Source of the DNA: Rikenellaceae bacterium
Lineage (GTDB): Bacteria > Bacteroidota > Bacteroidia > Bacteroidales > Rikenellaceae
Direction: 5' to 3'
DNA length: 64,000 nt
NCBI GenBank assembly: GCA_015059715.1
Contig: SUZV01000013.1
Span: 28,104 to 92,103 of the forward strand
Below, one piece after another: positions 53,106 through 60,723 of the stretch. The position numbers and the translations under genes are program-made. The notes beneath the pieces were generated by a model. The model searched no databases and was not told the origin of the DNA. It saw only the letters and a program-made list of their open reading frames with translations. Numbering within the stretch: the stretch's first letter is position 1; every line of letters begins with the position of its first letter.

Positions 53106-53114
53106 TAAAAGGTT

Positions 53115-53597
53115 ATGGAAAAGAAGTTTATTATCGATACCGAGGCGCGTGTTGAACGTGCTGTGAACTATTTTAAGTCGGGGTATAACTGTGCGCAGGC
53201 TGTGGTTATGGCCTACGACGATGTTATGGGTCTTAGTGTAGAGATGTTGGCAAAGATAGCAGCTCCGTTTGGTGGCGGTATGGGACGTATGCGCGAGGTG
53301 TGTGGCACGGTTAGCGGTATGACATTTATCGCAGGTGCTATATCGCCTGCTACGAACCCTCAAAACCTCGATGAGCGTAAGGCTAACTACGCCCTTGTGC
53401 AACGCTTTGCGCAGAGTTTTAGGGATGAAAATGGAGATATCGTATGCCGTCGTCTGCTCGGCTTGGAGCCTTCGGTAGAGCGCGGCGAGAGTCCAATGCC
53501 ATCGAAGCGAACAGAGGAGTACTATCGTAAACGCCCCTGCGCAGAGTATGTAGCCTCGGCGGCACGTATCGTTGCAGAGTATCTAACCGAGCAGTAG
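53115..53597 (+). CDS. C_GCAxxG_C_C family redox protein
   Basis: 160 residues. The family cysteines are all there: YNCAQAV, GGGMGRMREVCGTVSGM, DIVCRRLLG and RPCAEYV. Members are presumed redox or metal proteins, often near electron-transfer genes; no reaction is established. The start ATG at 53115 follows directly on copy C of the dispersed repeat. It is convergent with znuC, 12 bases apart. Confidence 0.9.
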   Translation: MEKKFIIDTEARVERAVNYFKSGYNCAQAVVMAYDDVMGLSVEMLAKIAAPFGGGMGRMREVCGTVSGMTFIAGAISPATNPQNLDERKANYALVQRFAQSFRDENGDIVCRRLLGLEPSVERGESPMPSKRTEEYYRKRPCAEYVASAARIVAEYLTEQ

Positions 53598-53609
53598 CTG
53601 ATAGTGTGC

Positions 53610-54389
53610 CTACTCCTTGCAGTGGGGGCACTCGTGGTGCTCGCCAAGTACGGTGTGGGGTATATGTCCGTGCGAGATAATCTGTATCGGACAGTCGTAG
53701 TTGCGCAGTTGCTCCTCGGTGATGATGTTCGACTCGTGGCGGTGTACGTGGCGGTTGACACACATAATGCTCTTAACAACGCTCGATACGGTACCTATGT
53801 CGTGCGATACCATGATGATGGCCATATCGTCAGCAAGGTGGTGGAGTAGGTTGTACAGCTCGTTCTCGAAGCGATTATCTACAAAATTCGTAGGCTCGTC
53901 AAGTACCAAAACCTTGGGGCGCGAGATGATGGCGCGACAGAGCATAACACGCTGGAGTTGCCCTCCAGACAGTTCGCCTATAGGCCTTGAGTAGAGGTGC
54001 TTGAGATTGGCTCTGTCGAGCAGCTCCAAGGCTTGCTCGCGCTCTTTGCGGCCATATCTGCCTAAGAGGCCCTGCTCGGCCTGTAGACCCGACATTACAA
54101 CCTCAAGAACCGAGATTGGAAAGACCTTGTCGAAGGTTGAAATCTGTGGTAGGTAGCCTATGTGTGGTTTGTGGCCACGCATAATACTGGGGTTGTAGGT
54201 TATCGTTCCACTGTGGCCGATAACGCCCGTTATGGCCTTGACCAAAGAGCTCTTACCTCCTCCGTTAGGGCCTATGATGCCTATAAAATCGTCGTTATAT
54301 ATATCGATATTTACATGCTCCAATGCCACAACACCATCGTAGCGCACCCCCACGTCACGCAGGGTGATGATACTCTCCCTACTGCTCAT
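53610..54389 (-). CDS. Metal ABC transporter ATP-binding protein (ZnuC-like)
   Basis: 259 residues. Walker A GPNGGGKSSL, Q-loop region around GYLPQ, signature LSGGQLQR and Walker B VLVLDEP identify an ABC ATPase of the zinc/manganese family. The C terminus is His/Cys-rich (HGHIPHTVLGEHHECPHC), fitting a metal role. It overlaps znuA by 11 bases. The membrane permease that usually completes the operon is absent: the next gene downstream is convergent. Confidence 0.92.
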   Translation of the reverse strand: MSSRESIITLRDVGVRYDGVVALEHVNIDIYNDDFIGIIGPNGGGKSSLVKAITGVIGHSGTITYNPSIMRGHKPHIGYLPQISTFDKVFPISVLEVVMSGLQAEQGLLGRYGRKEREQALELLDRANLKHLYSRPIGELSGGQLQRVMLCRAIISRPKVLVLDEPTNFVDNRFENELYNLLHHLADDMAIIMVSHDIGTVSSVVKSIMCVNRHVHRHESNIITEEQLRNYDCPIQIISHGHIPHTVLGEHHECPHCKE

Positions 54390-55251
54390 CGCTACGACAG
54401 ATAATGGTGGTTACGCGCTCTATCTCGCTGAGTATATCCTTGGCCAGGGGGTCGATGTCGATAATCTCCATGTCGCACTCCTTGGCTATGGAGCGAACCT
54501 TGTCGTGGCTATACTGTGGTTGGATGAGTATAGACCTGATGCCGTGCTGGCGAGCCTCCTCGATAAGCGTGGTGAGCTGTCGTGGCGATGGCTCCTTGCC
54601 ATCCTGCTCTATGGATATCTGTTGCAGACCGTAGTCGTTGGCGTAGTAGGTGTAGGCAGGGTGGTATATCATAAAGGCCTTGGTGTTGGATGTCTCGATA
54701 AGTTCCCTGCAACGACTATCTATGTTGGCAATGCGCTCCAGTAGTCTGTCGGCAGCGGCCTCATACTTTACCGAGTCGGGGTAGAGGAGCATAATCCTCT
54801 TATGTATCGTGCGTACCATAGTAGCAAGGGCGCGTGGCGAGGTCCAGATGTGGGGGTCTATGCCATGAGTGTGGTGGGCGTGGTCGTGTGAGTGCTTGTG
54901 CGAGCAGCAGCCAGCCAGTAGGGTTATACCCGAAGATAGGTCTACGACGCGCTCCTTGTGCGCTATGCGGCTGGCAAGACTCTGCTCGAACTCTATAAGT
55001 CCAGTCGAGAAGAGTAGTTGTGCTCTATTTGCATCTGTAAGCTGGCGTGCTGTGGGGTCGTAGGTCTCGGGGCTGGCACCCTCGGGCACAAGGACCTCTA
55101 CGGGAAAGTCGCCACACGTAAGCTCCTCGGCAACCATCTTAAGGGGTGTTATGGTTACAAATATGGTCTTTTTAGTGTTGTCGTCGAAACCCTCTTTGCA
55201 GCTGCATAGTAGAGTTAAAATAGATATAAATATAGCTAAACGTCGCTTCAT
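54379..55251 (-). CDS. Zinc ABC transporter substrate-binding lipoprotein (ZnuA-like)
   Basis: 290 residues. A lipoprotein signal ends in LLCSC. Family motifs are FVTITPLKMVAEELTCG, the histidine-rich loop HKHSHDHAHHTHG followed by IDPHIWTSPR, and FMIYHPAYTYYANDYGL. The His-rich loop favours zinc over manganese. It overlaps the ATPase gene. The leader contains ATGATGATAATGAC, which partly resembles a Fur-family 7-1-7 box and may mean Zur or Fur control; this is a weak match. A promoter box is at 55289-55296. Confidence 0.93.
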   Translation of the reverse strand: MKRRLAIFISILTLLCSCKEGFDDNTKKTIFVTITPLKMVAEELTCGDFPVEVLVPEGASPETYDPTARQLTDANRAQLLFSTGLIEFEQSLASRIAHKERVVDLSSGITLLAGCCSHKHSHDHAHHTHGIDPHIWTSPRALATMVRTIHKRIMLLYPDSVKYEAAADRLLERIANIDSRCRELIETSNTKAFMIYHPAYTYYANDYGLQQISIEQDGKEPSPRQLTTLIEEARQHGIRSILIQPQYSHDKVRSIAKECDMEIIDIDPLAKDILSEIERVTTIICRSDEQ

Positions 55252-55288
55252 AACCTCTGTTTTTTGTCATTATCATCATTTGTTGTTG

Positions 55289-55296
55289 CAAAGGTA
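55289..55296 (-). promoter_or_regulatory. -7 element of znuA-znuC
   Basis: TACCTTTG on the minus strand, about 37 bases before the ATG. Between them lies a TGATGATAATGAC stretch as a possible Fur/Zur site. Confidence 0.6.
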
Positions 55297-55375
55297 TAAA
55301 AAAAGTGTTCCTAAATCTTGTTTTATCTATAAAAAATTTAGATATTTGCGCTCAGAACTGTAAAACTTATGCAAA

Positions 55376-56539
55376 ATGATTAAGAATATAACCAATACGA
55401 TAAAGTATATCGGTGTTGACGATACCGATATCGACCTCTTCGAGAGTCAATATTTAGTGCCCAATGGTGTGTCGTATAACTCATACCTAATCCTCGATGA
55501 GAAGGTGGCGGTGATGGATACCGTAGACCTTCGTAAGTGTGATGAGTGGCTCGATAATCTCGACAAGGCTCTTGAGGGTAGGACTCCTGACTATCTCGTG
55601 GTTCAGCACCTTGAGCCCGACCATGCAGGCTCTGTCGCTAAGGTTTTGGCTCGCTACCCAAAGATGCAGGTAGTGGCCTCTGATAAGGCTGTAAAGATGA
55701 TGCCTCAGTTCTTCTTTGATGTAGACCTCGAAGGTCGTATCAATGGTGTTAAGGAGGGCGACACTCTCGCTCTCGGTAGCCATACGCTCCACTTCGCTAT
55801 GGCTCCTATGGTACACTGGCCCGAGGTTATGGTTACCTACGAGAGCTCGGAGAAGGTGCTCTTCTCGGCCGATGGCTTTGGTAAGTTCGGTGCTCTATCG
55901 TGCAACGAGGAGTGGGCAGACGAGGCTCGCCGCTACTATATCAACATCTGTGGAAAGTATGGCGCACCTGTGCAGGCACTCCTTAAGAAGGCTGCGCAGC
56001 TCGATATCGCCATCATCTGTCCTTTGCATGGCCCAGTGCTTACCGAGAACTTGGGTTACTACATCGGCCTCTACGATACTTGGAGTAGGTACGAGCCCGA
56101 GGAGGAGGGTGTCGTTGTAGCCTACGCCTCGATTCATGGTAACACCGCCGAGGTGGCTCGCACGTTTGCCGATATGCTTCGCGCTAAGAGCTCGATGAAG
56201 GTTGTTGTTTATGACCTCTCGCGCTCGGATATGGCTAAGGTTATCGAGGATGCCTACCGCTATAGCCGCCTTGTTGTTGCGGCAGCATCTTACGACTCGG
56301 ATGTATTCCCTCCTATGCACGACTTCTTGTATCACCTCTCAATCAAGGGATTCAGCAAGCGTCGTATAGGTATCATCGAGAATGGCTCATGGGCCCCAAC
56401 GGCAGGACGCGCTATGCGAGCTATCATCGATAAGTTCAAGGATGTTACCGTTGTCGAGAATGTGGTGACCGTTATGTCGCGCCTGAAGCCATCGGATATG
56501 CCAGCTTTGGAGGCTTTGGCAGATAAGATGCTTGAGTAA
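55376..56539 (+). CDS. A-type flavoprotein (FprA family, oxygen or NO reductase)
   Basis: 387 residues. The N-terminal metallo-beta-lactamase domain has the di-iron ligands HLEPDHAGS, HWPEVMVTY and CPLHGPV; the C-terminal flavodoxin domain starts near 240 with YASIHGNTAEVARTF. These enzymes reduce O2 to water or NO to N2O in anaerobes, using electrons from rubredoxin or F420/flavin. It is monocistronic and ends at the terminator 56561-56592. It supports an anaerobic, oxygen-exposed lifestyle. Confidence 0.94.
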   Translation: MIKNITNTIKYIGVDDTDIDLFESQYLVPNGVSYNSYLILDEKVAVMDTVDLRKCDEWLDNLDKALEGRTPDYLVVQHLEPDHAGSVAKVLARYPKMQVVASDKAVKMMPQFFFDVDLEGRINGVKEGDTLALGSHTLHFAMAPMVHWPEVMVTYESSEKVLFSADGFGKFGALSCNEEWADEARRYYINICGKYGAPVQALLKKAAQLDIAIICPLHGPVLTENLGYYIGLYDTWSRYEPEEEGVVVAYASIHGNTAEVARTFADMLRAKSSMKVVVYDLSRSDMAKVIEDAYRYSRLVVAAASYDSDVFPPMHDFLYHLSIKGFSKRRIGIIENGSWAPTAGRAMRAIIDKFKDVTVVENVVTVMSRLKPSDMPALEALADKMLE

Positions 56540-56560
56540 TAGGGCTTGAGTGTATAGACT

Positions 56561-56602
56561 ACAAGGCTCATCCTTTAGAGGGTGGGCCTTGTCTGTTATT
56601 TA
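56561..56602 (+). terminator. Terminator of the FprA-type gene
   Basis: ACAAGGCTCATCC (56561-56573) pairs with GGGTGGGCCTTGT (56580-56592) with two wobbles; loop of six bases; CTGTTATTT follows. Confidence 0.75.
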
Positions 56603-56732
56603 TGTTATGATGTGTGATGTCACACGCTTTTTTTAACCTTTCCCCTTCATCGAAAATCATAATAACGCCCATACTACACTCTCTTGCCACATAATATATC
56701 GTCACACGTGATGAAATTTGCAGAGTTTTTAT

Positions 56733-56740
56733 TACCTTTG
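56733..56740 (+). promoter_or_regulatory. -7 element of the yicC-gmk-nadD run
   Basis: TACCTTTG, about 40 bases before the yicC-like ATG at 56780. Confidence 0.65.
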
Positions 56741-56779
56741 CAAGATGATGTATGATAATCGTAACTACACATTAGATAT

Positions 56780-57652
56780 ATGATAAAATCGATGACTGGC
56801 TTCGGTAAGGGCGAGGCCACTTGTGGGGATAAAAAGTTTCGTGTTGAGCTGCGCTCGCTAAACTCCAAGCAGCTCGACCTGAGTGTTAAGATACCGAGCA
56901 AGTATCGTGCTGCGGAGGCTGAGGTGCGTGCTATAGTGGCGCGTGAACTTCAGCGTGGTAAGGTAGACTGCTTCGTGTCGTTTGAAACATCGGTAGTCGA
57001 GACCTCGGCACATATCAATGCTGCGGCATTTAAGGCCTATGCCGATGAGCTGCGCAAGGTGTGTGACGATAGCTTGGTAGCAGCCAATGGCGACTCGCTA
57101 CTTATGGCAGTTATGCGTATGCCCGATGTTGTCACCACTGAGGAGCAGGAGGTGTCCGACGAGGAGATACGCGCTATTGTCGCAGCTACGGAGGAGGCCG
57201 CAAAGCAGCTTGATGCCTTCCGCGTACAGGAGGGTGCGATACTCATCGCCGACCTGCTTAAGCGTATCGAGCTTATCGAGGAGTATCGTCGTGCTGTAGA
57301 GCCCTATGAGAGTACACGTGTTGAGGTTATAAAGAACCGCATCCGCGAAAATATCCAGAAGCTATCTATTGATGTCGATAGCGCGCGTCTGGAGCAGGAG
57401 ATGATATTCTATATTGAGAAGCTCGATATTACGGAGGAGAAGGTGCGCCTTGATAACCACTGCAACTACTTCCGCGAGGTGGCTGCTACGGAGGATGCTC
57501 CAGGTCGTAAACTCGGCTTTATAGCTCAGGAGCTCGGTCGCGAGATTAACACTATGGGCTCGAAGTCGAATGAGGCGAATATGCAGCGTCTTGTAGTTCA
57601 GATGAAAGATGAGTTAGAGAAGATAAAAGAGCAGGTACTCAATATTTTATAA
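56780..57652 (+). CDS. YicC-family endoribonuclease-like protein
   Basis: 290 residues. Family start MIKSMTGFGKGEA and C-terminal EINTMGSKSNEANMQRLVVQMKDELEKIKEQVLN are diagnostic of YicC/YloC. E. coli YicC has been linked to RNA decay. It is 2 bases upstream of gmk, its usual neighbour, so both are co-transcribed. Confidence 0.94.
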   Translation: MIKSMTGFGKGEATCGDKKFRVELRSLNSKQLDLSVKIPSKYRAAEAEVRAIVARELQRGKVDCFVSFETSVVETSAHINAAAFKAYADELRKVCDDSLVAANGDSLLMAVMRMPDVVTTEEQEVSDEEIRAIVAATEEAAKQLDAFRVQEGAILIADLLKRIELIEEYRRAVEPYESTRVEVIKNRIRENIQKLSIDVDSARLEQEMIFYIEKLDITEEKVRLDNHCNYFREVAATEDAPGRKLGFIAQELGREINTMGSKSNEANMQRLVVQMKDELEKIKEQVLNIL

Positions 57653-57654
57653 TT

Positions 57655-58224
57655 ATGCCTAATATGCGTAAATTAATTATATTCTCGGCCCCCAGTGGCT
57701 CAGGTAAGACTACCATCGTGCGCGAGTTACTTAAGCGTTTCGACTGTTTCGAGTTCTCGATATCGGCCACGTCGCGTAAGCCTCGCGGGCAGGAGCAGAA
57801 TGGTGTAGACTACTACTTTATGTCGTCTGAGGAGTTTCGCGAGCGTGTCGAGCGAGATGAGTTTGTAGAGTGGGAGGAGGTATATGCTGGTACGTGCTAC
57901 GGTACGCTCAAGAGCGAGATGGAGCGCATCTGGGCCAATGGTCATGTGATAATCTTTGATGTCGATGTGATGGGTGGCATCAAACTTAAGCGTCTCTTTG
58001 GTCAGGCCGCTTGCTCGGTATTTATCATGCCTCCGTCGGTTGAGGAGCTTGAGCGCAGGTTGCGTGGCCGAGGTACTGATGCCGAGGATATCATCGTTAA
58101 GCGCATTGCAAAGGCTGAGTTTGAGCTCTCGAAGGCTTCGGAGTTTGACTTTGAGGTTGTCAACGACGATTTGCAGGTGGCTGTAGATGAGACTGCGGCC
58201 ATAATTACAAATTTCTTAAAGTAG
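57655..58224 (+). CDS. gmk: Guanylate kinase
   Basis: 189 residues. P-loop APSGSGKTTIVREL, then ISATSRKPRGQEQNGVDYYFMS and WEEVYAGTCYGTLKSE as in GMP kinases. It phosphorylates GMP to GDP. Met4 (57664) is an alternative start. It sits between yicC and nadD with gaps of 2 and 8 bases. Confidence 0.96.
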   Translation: MPNMRKLIIFSAPSGSGKTTIVRELLKRFDCFEFSISATSRKPRGQEQNGVDYYFMSSEEFRERVERDEFVEWEEVYAGTCYGTLKSEMERIWANGHVIIFDVDVMGGIKLKRLFGQAACSVFIMPPSVEELERRLRGRGTDAEDIIVKRIAKAEFELSKASEFDFEVVNDDLQVAVDETAAIITNFLK

Positions 58225-58232
58225 AGAATTAT

Positions 58233-59048
58233 ATGAAAAAACGTATGTTGCTATATTTTGGCTCGTTTGACCCTGTGCATAACGGCCATATAGCTCTTGC
58301 AGAATATGCTATTGATAATAATCTTGCCGATGAGGTGGCGTTGGTGATATCGCCACAAAATCCTTTTAAGGCCGATGTGTTGCAGACACCAGAGTATGCA
58401 CGCTACGAGATGACCGATATGGCGTGTAAAGCATCGAGGTATCCCGATAAAATCAAACCCTCGGTTGTGGAGTTTGTGCTTGAGAAGCCGTCGTATACGA
58501 TAAATACGCTCGACTATCTAAAGGAGAATCATGGCGATGAGATGGAGTTTGCTATAATTACGGGTAGCGATATATGGTCGCGATTTGACGAGTGGAGAGA
58601 GTATGAGAGGATACTTGCAGAGTATAAGATATATGTCTATCCCCGTAAGGGTTACAATGTTGAGAAGTTTGCGGACCGTGTGACTATCTTGGCAGATGCC
58701 CCATATGTAGAGTACTCATCTACCGAGGTGAGGGGTCGTGCCGAGCGTGGCGAGGATATCTCGACTATGGTGTCGCCTGAGGTGGCTGACTATATTGTTA
58801 AAAATCAGTTGTGGACCTCGGCAGGACGTATCGTGCGCCTTACGGCTATGATTGATGGTGGTAGCGAGAGTGCAGAGCTGTTTATAGAGCGTGGTAAGTG
58901 TTACTTCCAGCATAATGAGTGGGGTAAGGCTATCAACGATTTTAAGCGTGCGATGACTATAGATGCAGAGAATGAGGAGGCACGACAACTTCACGATATG
59001 GTCTATGAGATACTGTCGTTCCGTTATAAAGATATATATAACCCATAA
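58233..59048 (+). CDS. nadD: Nicotinate-nucleotide adenylyltransferase with C-terminal TPR extension
   Basis: 271 residues. The first 190 are NadD: YFGSFDPVHNGHIALAEYA, SPQNPFK, ITGSDIWSRFDEW and VEYSSTEVRGRAERGEDI. The last 70 residues, ELFIERGKCYFQHNEWGKAINDFKRAMTID, form one or two tetratricopeptide repeats, which the enzyme normally lacks. The enzyme makes deamido-NAD from nicotinate mononucleotide. The TPR part could mediate a protein contact. No frameshift is needed; the fusion is intact. Confidence 0.93.
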   Translation: MKKRMLLYFGSFDPVHNGHIALAEYAIDNNLADEVALVISPQNPFKADVLQTPEYARYEMTDMACKASRYPDKIKPSVVEFVLEKPSYTINTLDYLKENHGDEMEFAIITGSDIWSRFDEWREYERILAEYKIYVYPRKGYNVEKFADRVTILADAPYVEYSSTEVRGRAERGEDISTMVSPEVADYIVKNQLWTSAGRIVRLTAMIDGGSESAELFIERGKCYFQHNEWGKAINDFKRAMTIDAENEEARQLHDMVYEILSFRYKDIYNP

Positions 59049-59059
59049 TAGAGGTATCG

Positions 59060-59635
59060 ATGATAGAGATTGATGATAAGATAGTTAGTGTAGATATTCT
59101 CAAGGAGTGCTTTAGCTGTGATTTAGGCCGCTGCAAGGGTATCTGTTGTGTCGAGGGTGACTCAGGAGCTCCGCTCGACATCGACGAGGTGGATATCTTG
59201 GAACAGGAGTGGGAGAACTATGCCCCCTATATGACCAAGGAGGGCAGGGCGGCTATCGAGGAGCAGGGTTTTATGGTTGTAGATACTGATGGTGACTACA
59301 CAACGCCTTTGGTCGATAATGCAGCGTGTGCCTACGCCTTTGAGGAGAATGGTATCACTTTTTGCGCTATAGAGCGCGCCTACCGCGAGGGTAAGTGCTC
59401 CTTTATTAAGCCGCTGTCGTGCCATCTCTATCCTATTAGGGTTATGCGTTTTAGAAATGGTACTATGGGCCTTAACTATCATCGTTGGGCGGTTTGTAGC
59501 TCGGCGCGTGAGTGTGGTAAAGGGCTTGGAATACTTGTTTATAGGGGGCTTAAAGAGCCTATAATCCGTGCCTTTGGAGAGGATTTCTATAAGCAATTGG
59601 AGCTTGCGGAGGATATGCTCAAGGAGATGAAGTAA
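59060..59635 (+). CDS. DUF3109-family cysteine-rich protein
   Basis: 191 residues. The many cysteines (SCDLGRCKGICC, CAYAFEENGITFCAIERAYREGKCSF, LSCHLYPIR, AVCSSARECGKG) identify DUF3109, an Fe-S- or zinc-type protein family related to YkgJ. No function is established. It follows nadD by 11 bases and precedes the M23 gene by 31, probably in one run. Confidence 0.9.
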   Translation: MIEIDDKIVSVDILKECFSCDLGRCKGICCVEGDSGAPLDIDEVDILEQEWENYAPYMTKEGRAAIEEQGFMVVDTDGDYTTPLVDNAACAYAFEENGITFCAIERAYREGKCSFIKPLSCHLYPIRVMRFRNGTMGLNYHRWAVCSSARECGKGLGILVYRGLKEPIIRAFGEDFYKQLELAEDMLKEMK

Positions 59636-59666
59636 CGGATTGTAAAAGTGTAAATAGTAGAGATTT

Positions 59667-60701
59667 ATGAAATACTGGTTTTTGTGTATAGCTATATGTG
59701 CTGCGCTTAGTGTGTCGGCTCAGGAGACGGAGATAACGGCGGCCGATAGCCTTGCACGTGATAGCGTAAAATTGGAGGCTGTAGATACTGTAAAGAGTAG
59801 TAAGCCTGAGCCTGTGCGCCCCGTAAGGACGCTTGGCAAGGTGGCTGTTATTGATACGCTTGCAACGGAGAGTGAGTATATAAGTATCGTGCTCTTTAAC
59901 GATAATACGTGGCGTTACATCCTCTCGGAAAACTACAAGAAGGATACCGAGGTCTTTAATGACCATTGGGATACCTCGGCGACACATGCATATAAGGATG
60001 TCCCCTTAGACTCGCTGCCTTCGGCGATACCTATAGCCTTGGTAGACTCTGTGGAGGGTTATCACTACCCCTATATAGGTCGTATCACCTCGCGCTATGG
60101 CCCTCGTCGTGGACGTGCGCATCAAGGTCTTGATATCGCTCTTAAGACGGGTGACCCCATCTATGCCACCTTCGATGGTAAGGTGCGCTTCTCGAAGGCC
60201 GCAGGTAACTATGGTAACCTTATCGTTATACGCCACTATAATGGCCTTGAGACATACTATGCCCACCTCTCGCAGCGTGATGTAGAGGTTGGCGATTGGG
60301 TCGTTGCTGGTCAGCAGATAGGTCTTGGAGGTAGTACTGGACGAAGCACAGGTCCTCACCTACACTTCGAGGTGAGGTATCGCGGACAATCGTTTGACCC
60401 TGAGCGCATCATAGACTTTAAGACTGGTGATTTAAGGCGTGATGAGTTGCTCCTCAAGCGTCGCCACTTTAGTATCTATGCTAAGTATGAACAGGACTTT
60501 GATGATGAGGTTGAGATAGCTAAGCAGGAGGAGGCTGAGCGTAAGGCTGCTGCTGCGGTGCAGTATCACACTATCCGCTCGGGAGATACGCTTGGAGCCT
60601 TGGCGCGTAAGTATGGCACTACGGTCTCGCGTCTATGTCAGCTTAATGGTATAAAGTCTACGACAATTCTTCGTATAGGTCAGCGACTTAGGGTGCGATA
60701 G
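59667..60701 (+). CDS. Secreted M23-family metallopeptidase with C-terminal LysM
   Basis: 344 residues. A signal peptide ends near SVSAQ. The peptidase domain runs from HQGLDIALKTGDPIYA (first zinc His/Asp) to GRSTGPHLHFEVRY (HxH). A LysM domain closes the protein (YHTIRSGDTLGALARKYGTT). It should cut or bind peptidoglycan cross-links in the periplasm, or act as an EnvC/NlpD-type activator; the intact HxxxD and HxH suggest real hydrolase activity. Confidence 0.93.
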   Translation: MKYWFLCIAICAALSVSAQETEITAADSLARDSVKLEAVDTVKSSKPEPVRPVRTLGKVAVIDTLATESEYISIVLFNDNTWRYILSENYKKDTEVFNDHWDTSATHAYKDVPLDSLPSAIPIALVDSVEGYHYPYIGRITSRYGPRRGRAHQGLDIALKTGDPIYATFDGKVRFSKAAGNYGNLIVIRHYNGLETYYAHLSQRDVEVGDWVVAGQQIGLGGSTGRSTGPHLHFEVRYRGQSFDPERIIDFKTGDLRRDELLLKRRHFSIYAKYEQDFDDEVEIAKQEEAERKAAAAVQYHTIRSGDTLGALARKYGTTVSRLCQLNGIKSTTILRIGQRLRVR

Positions 60702-60723
60702 TTTAATCTTAGATTTATATAAA

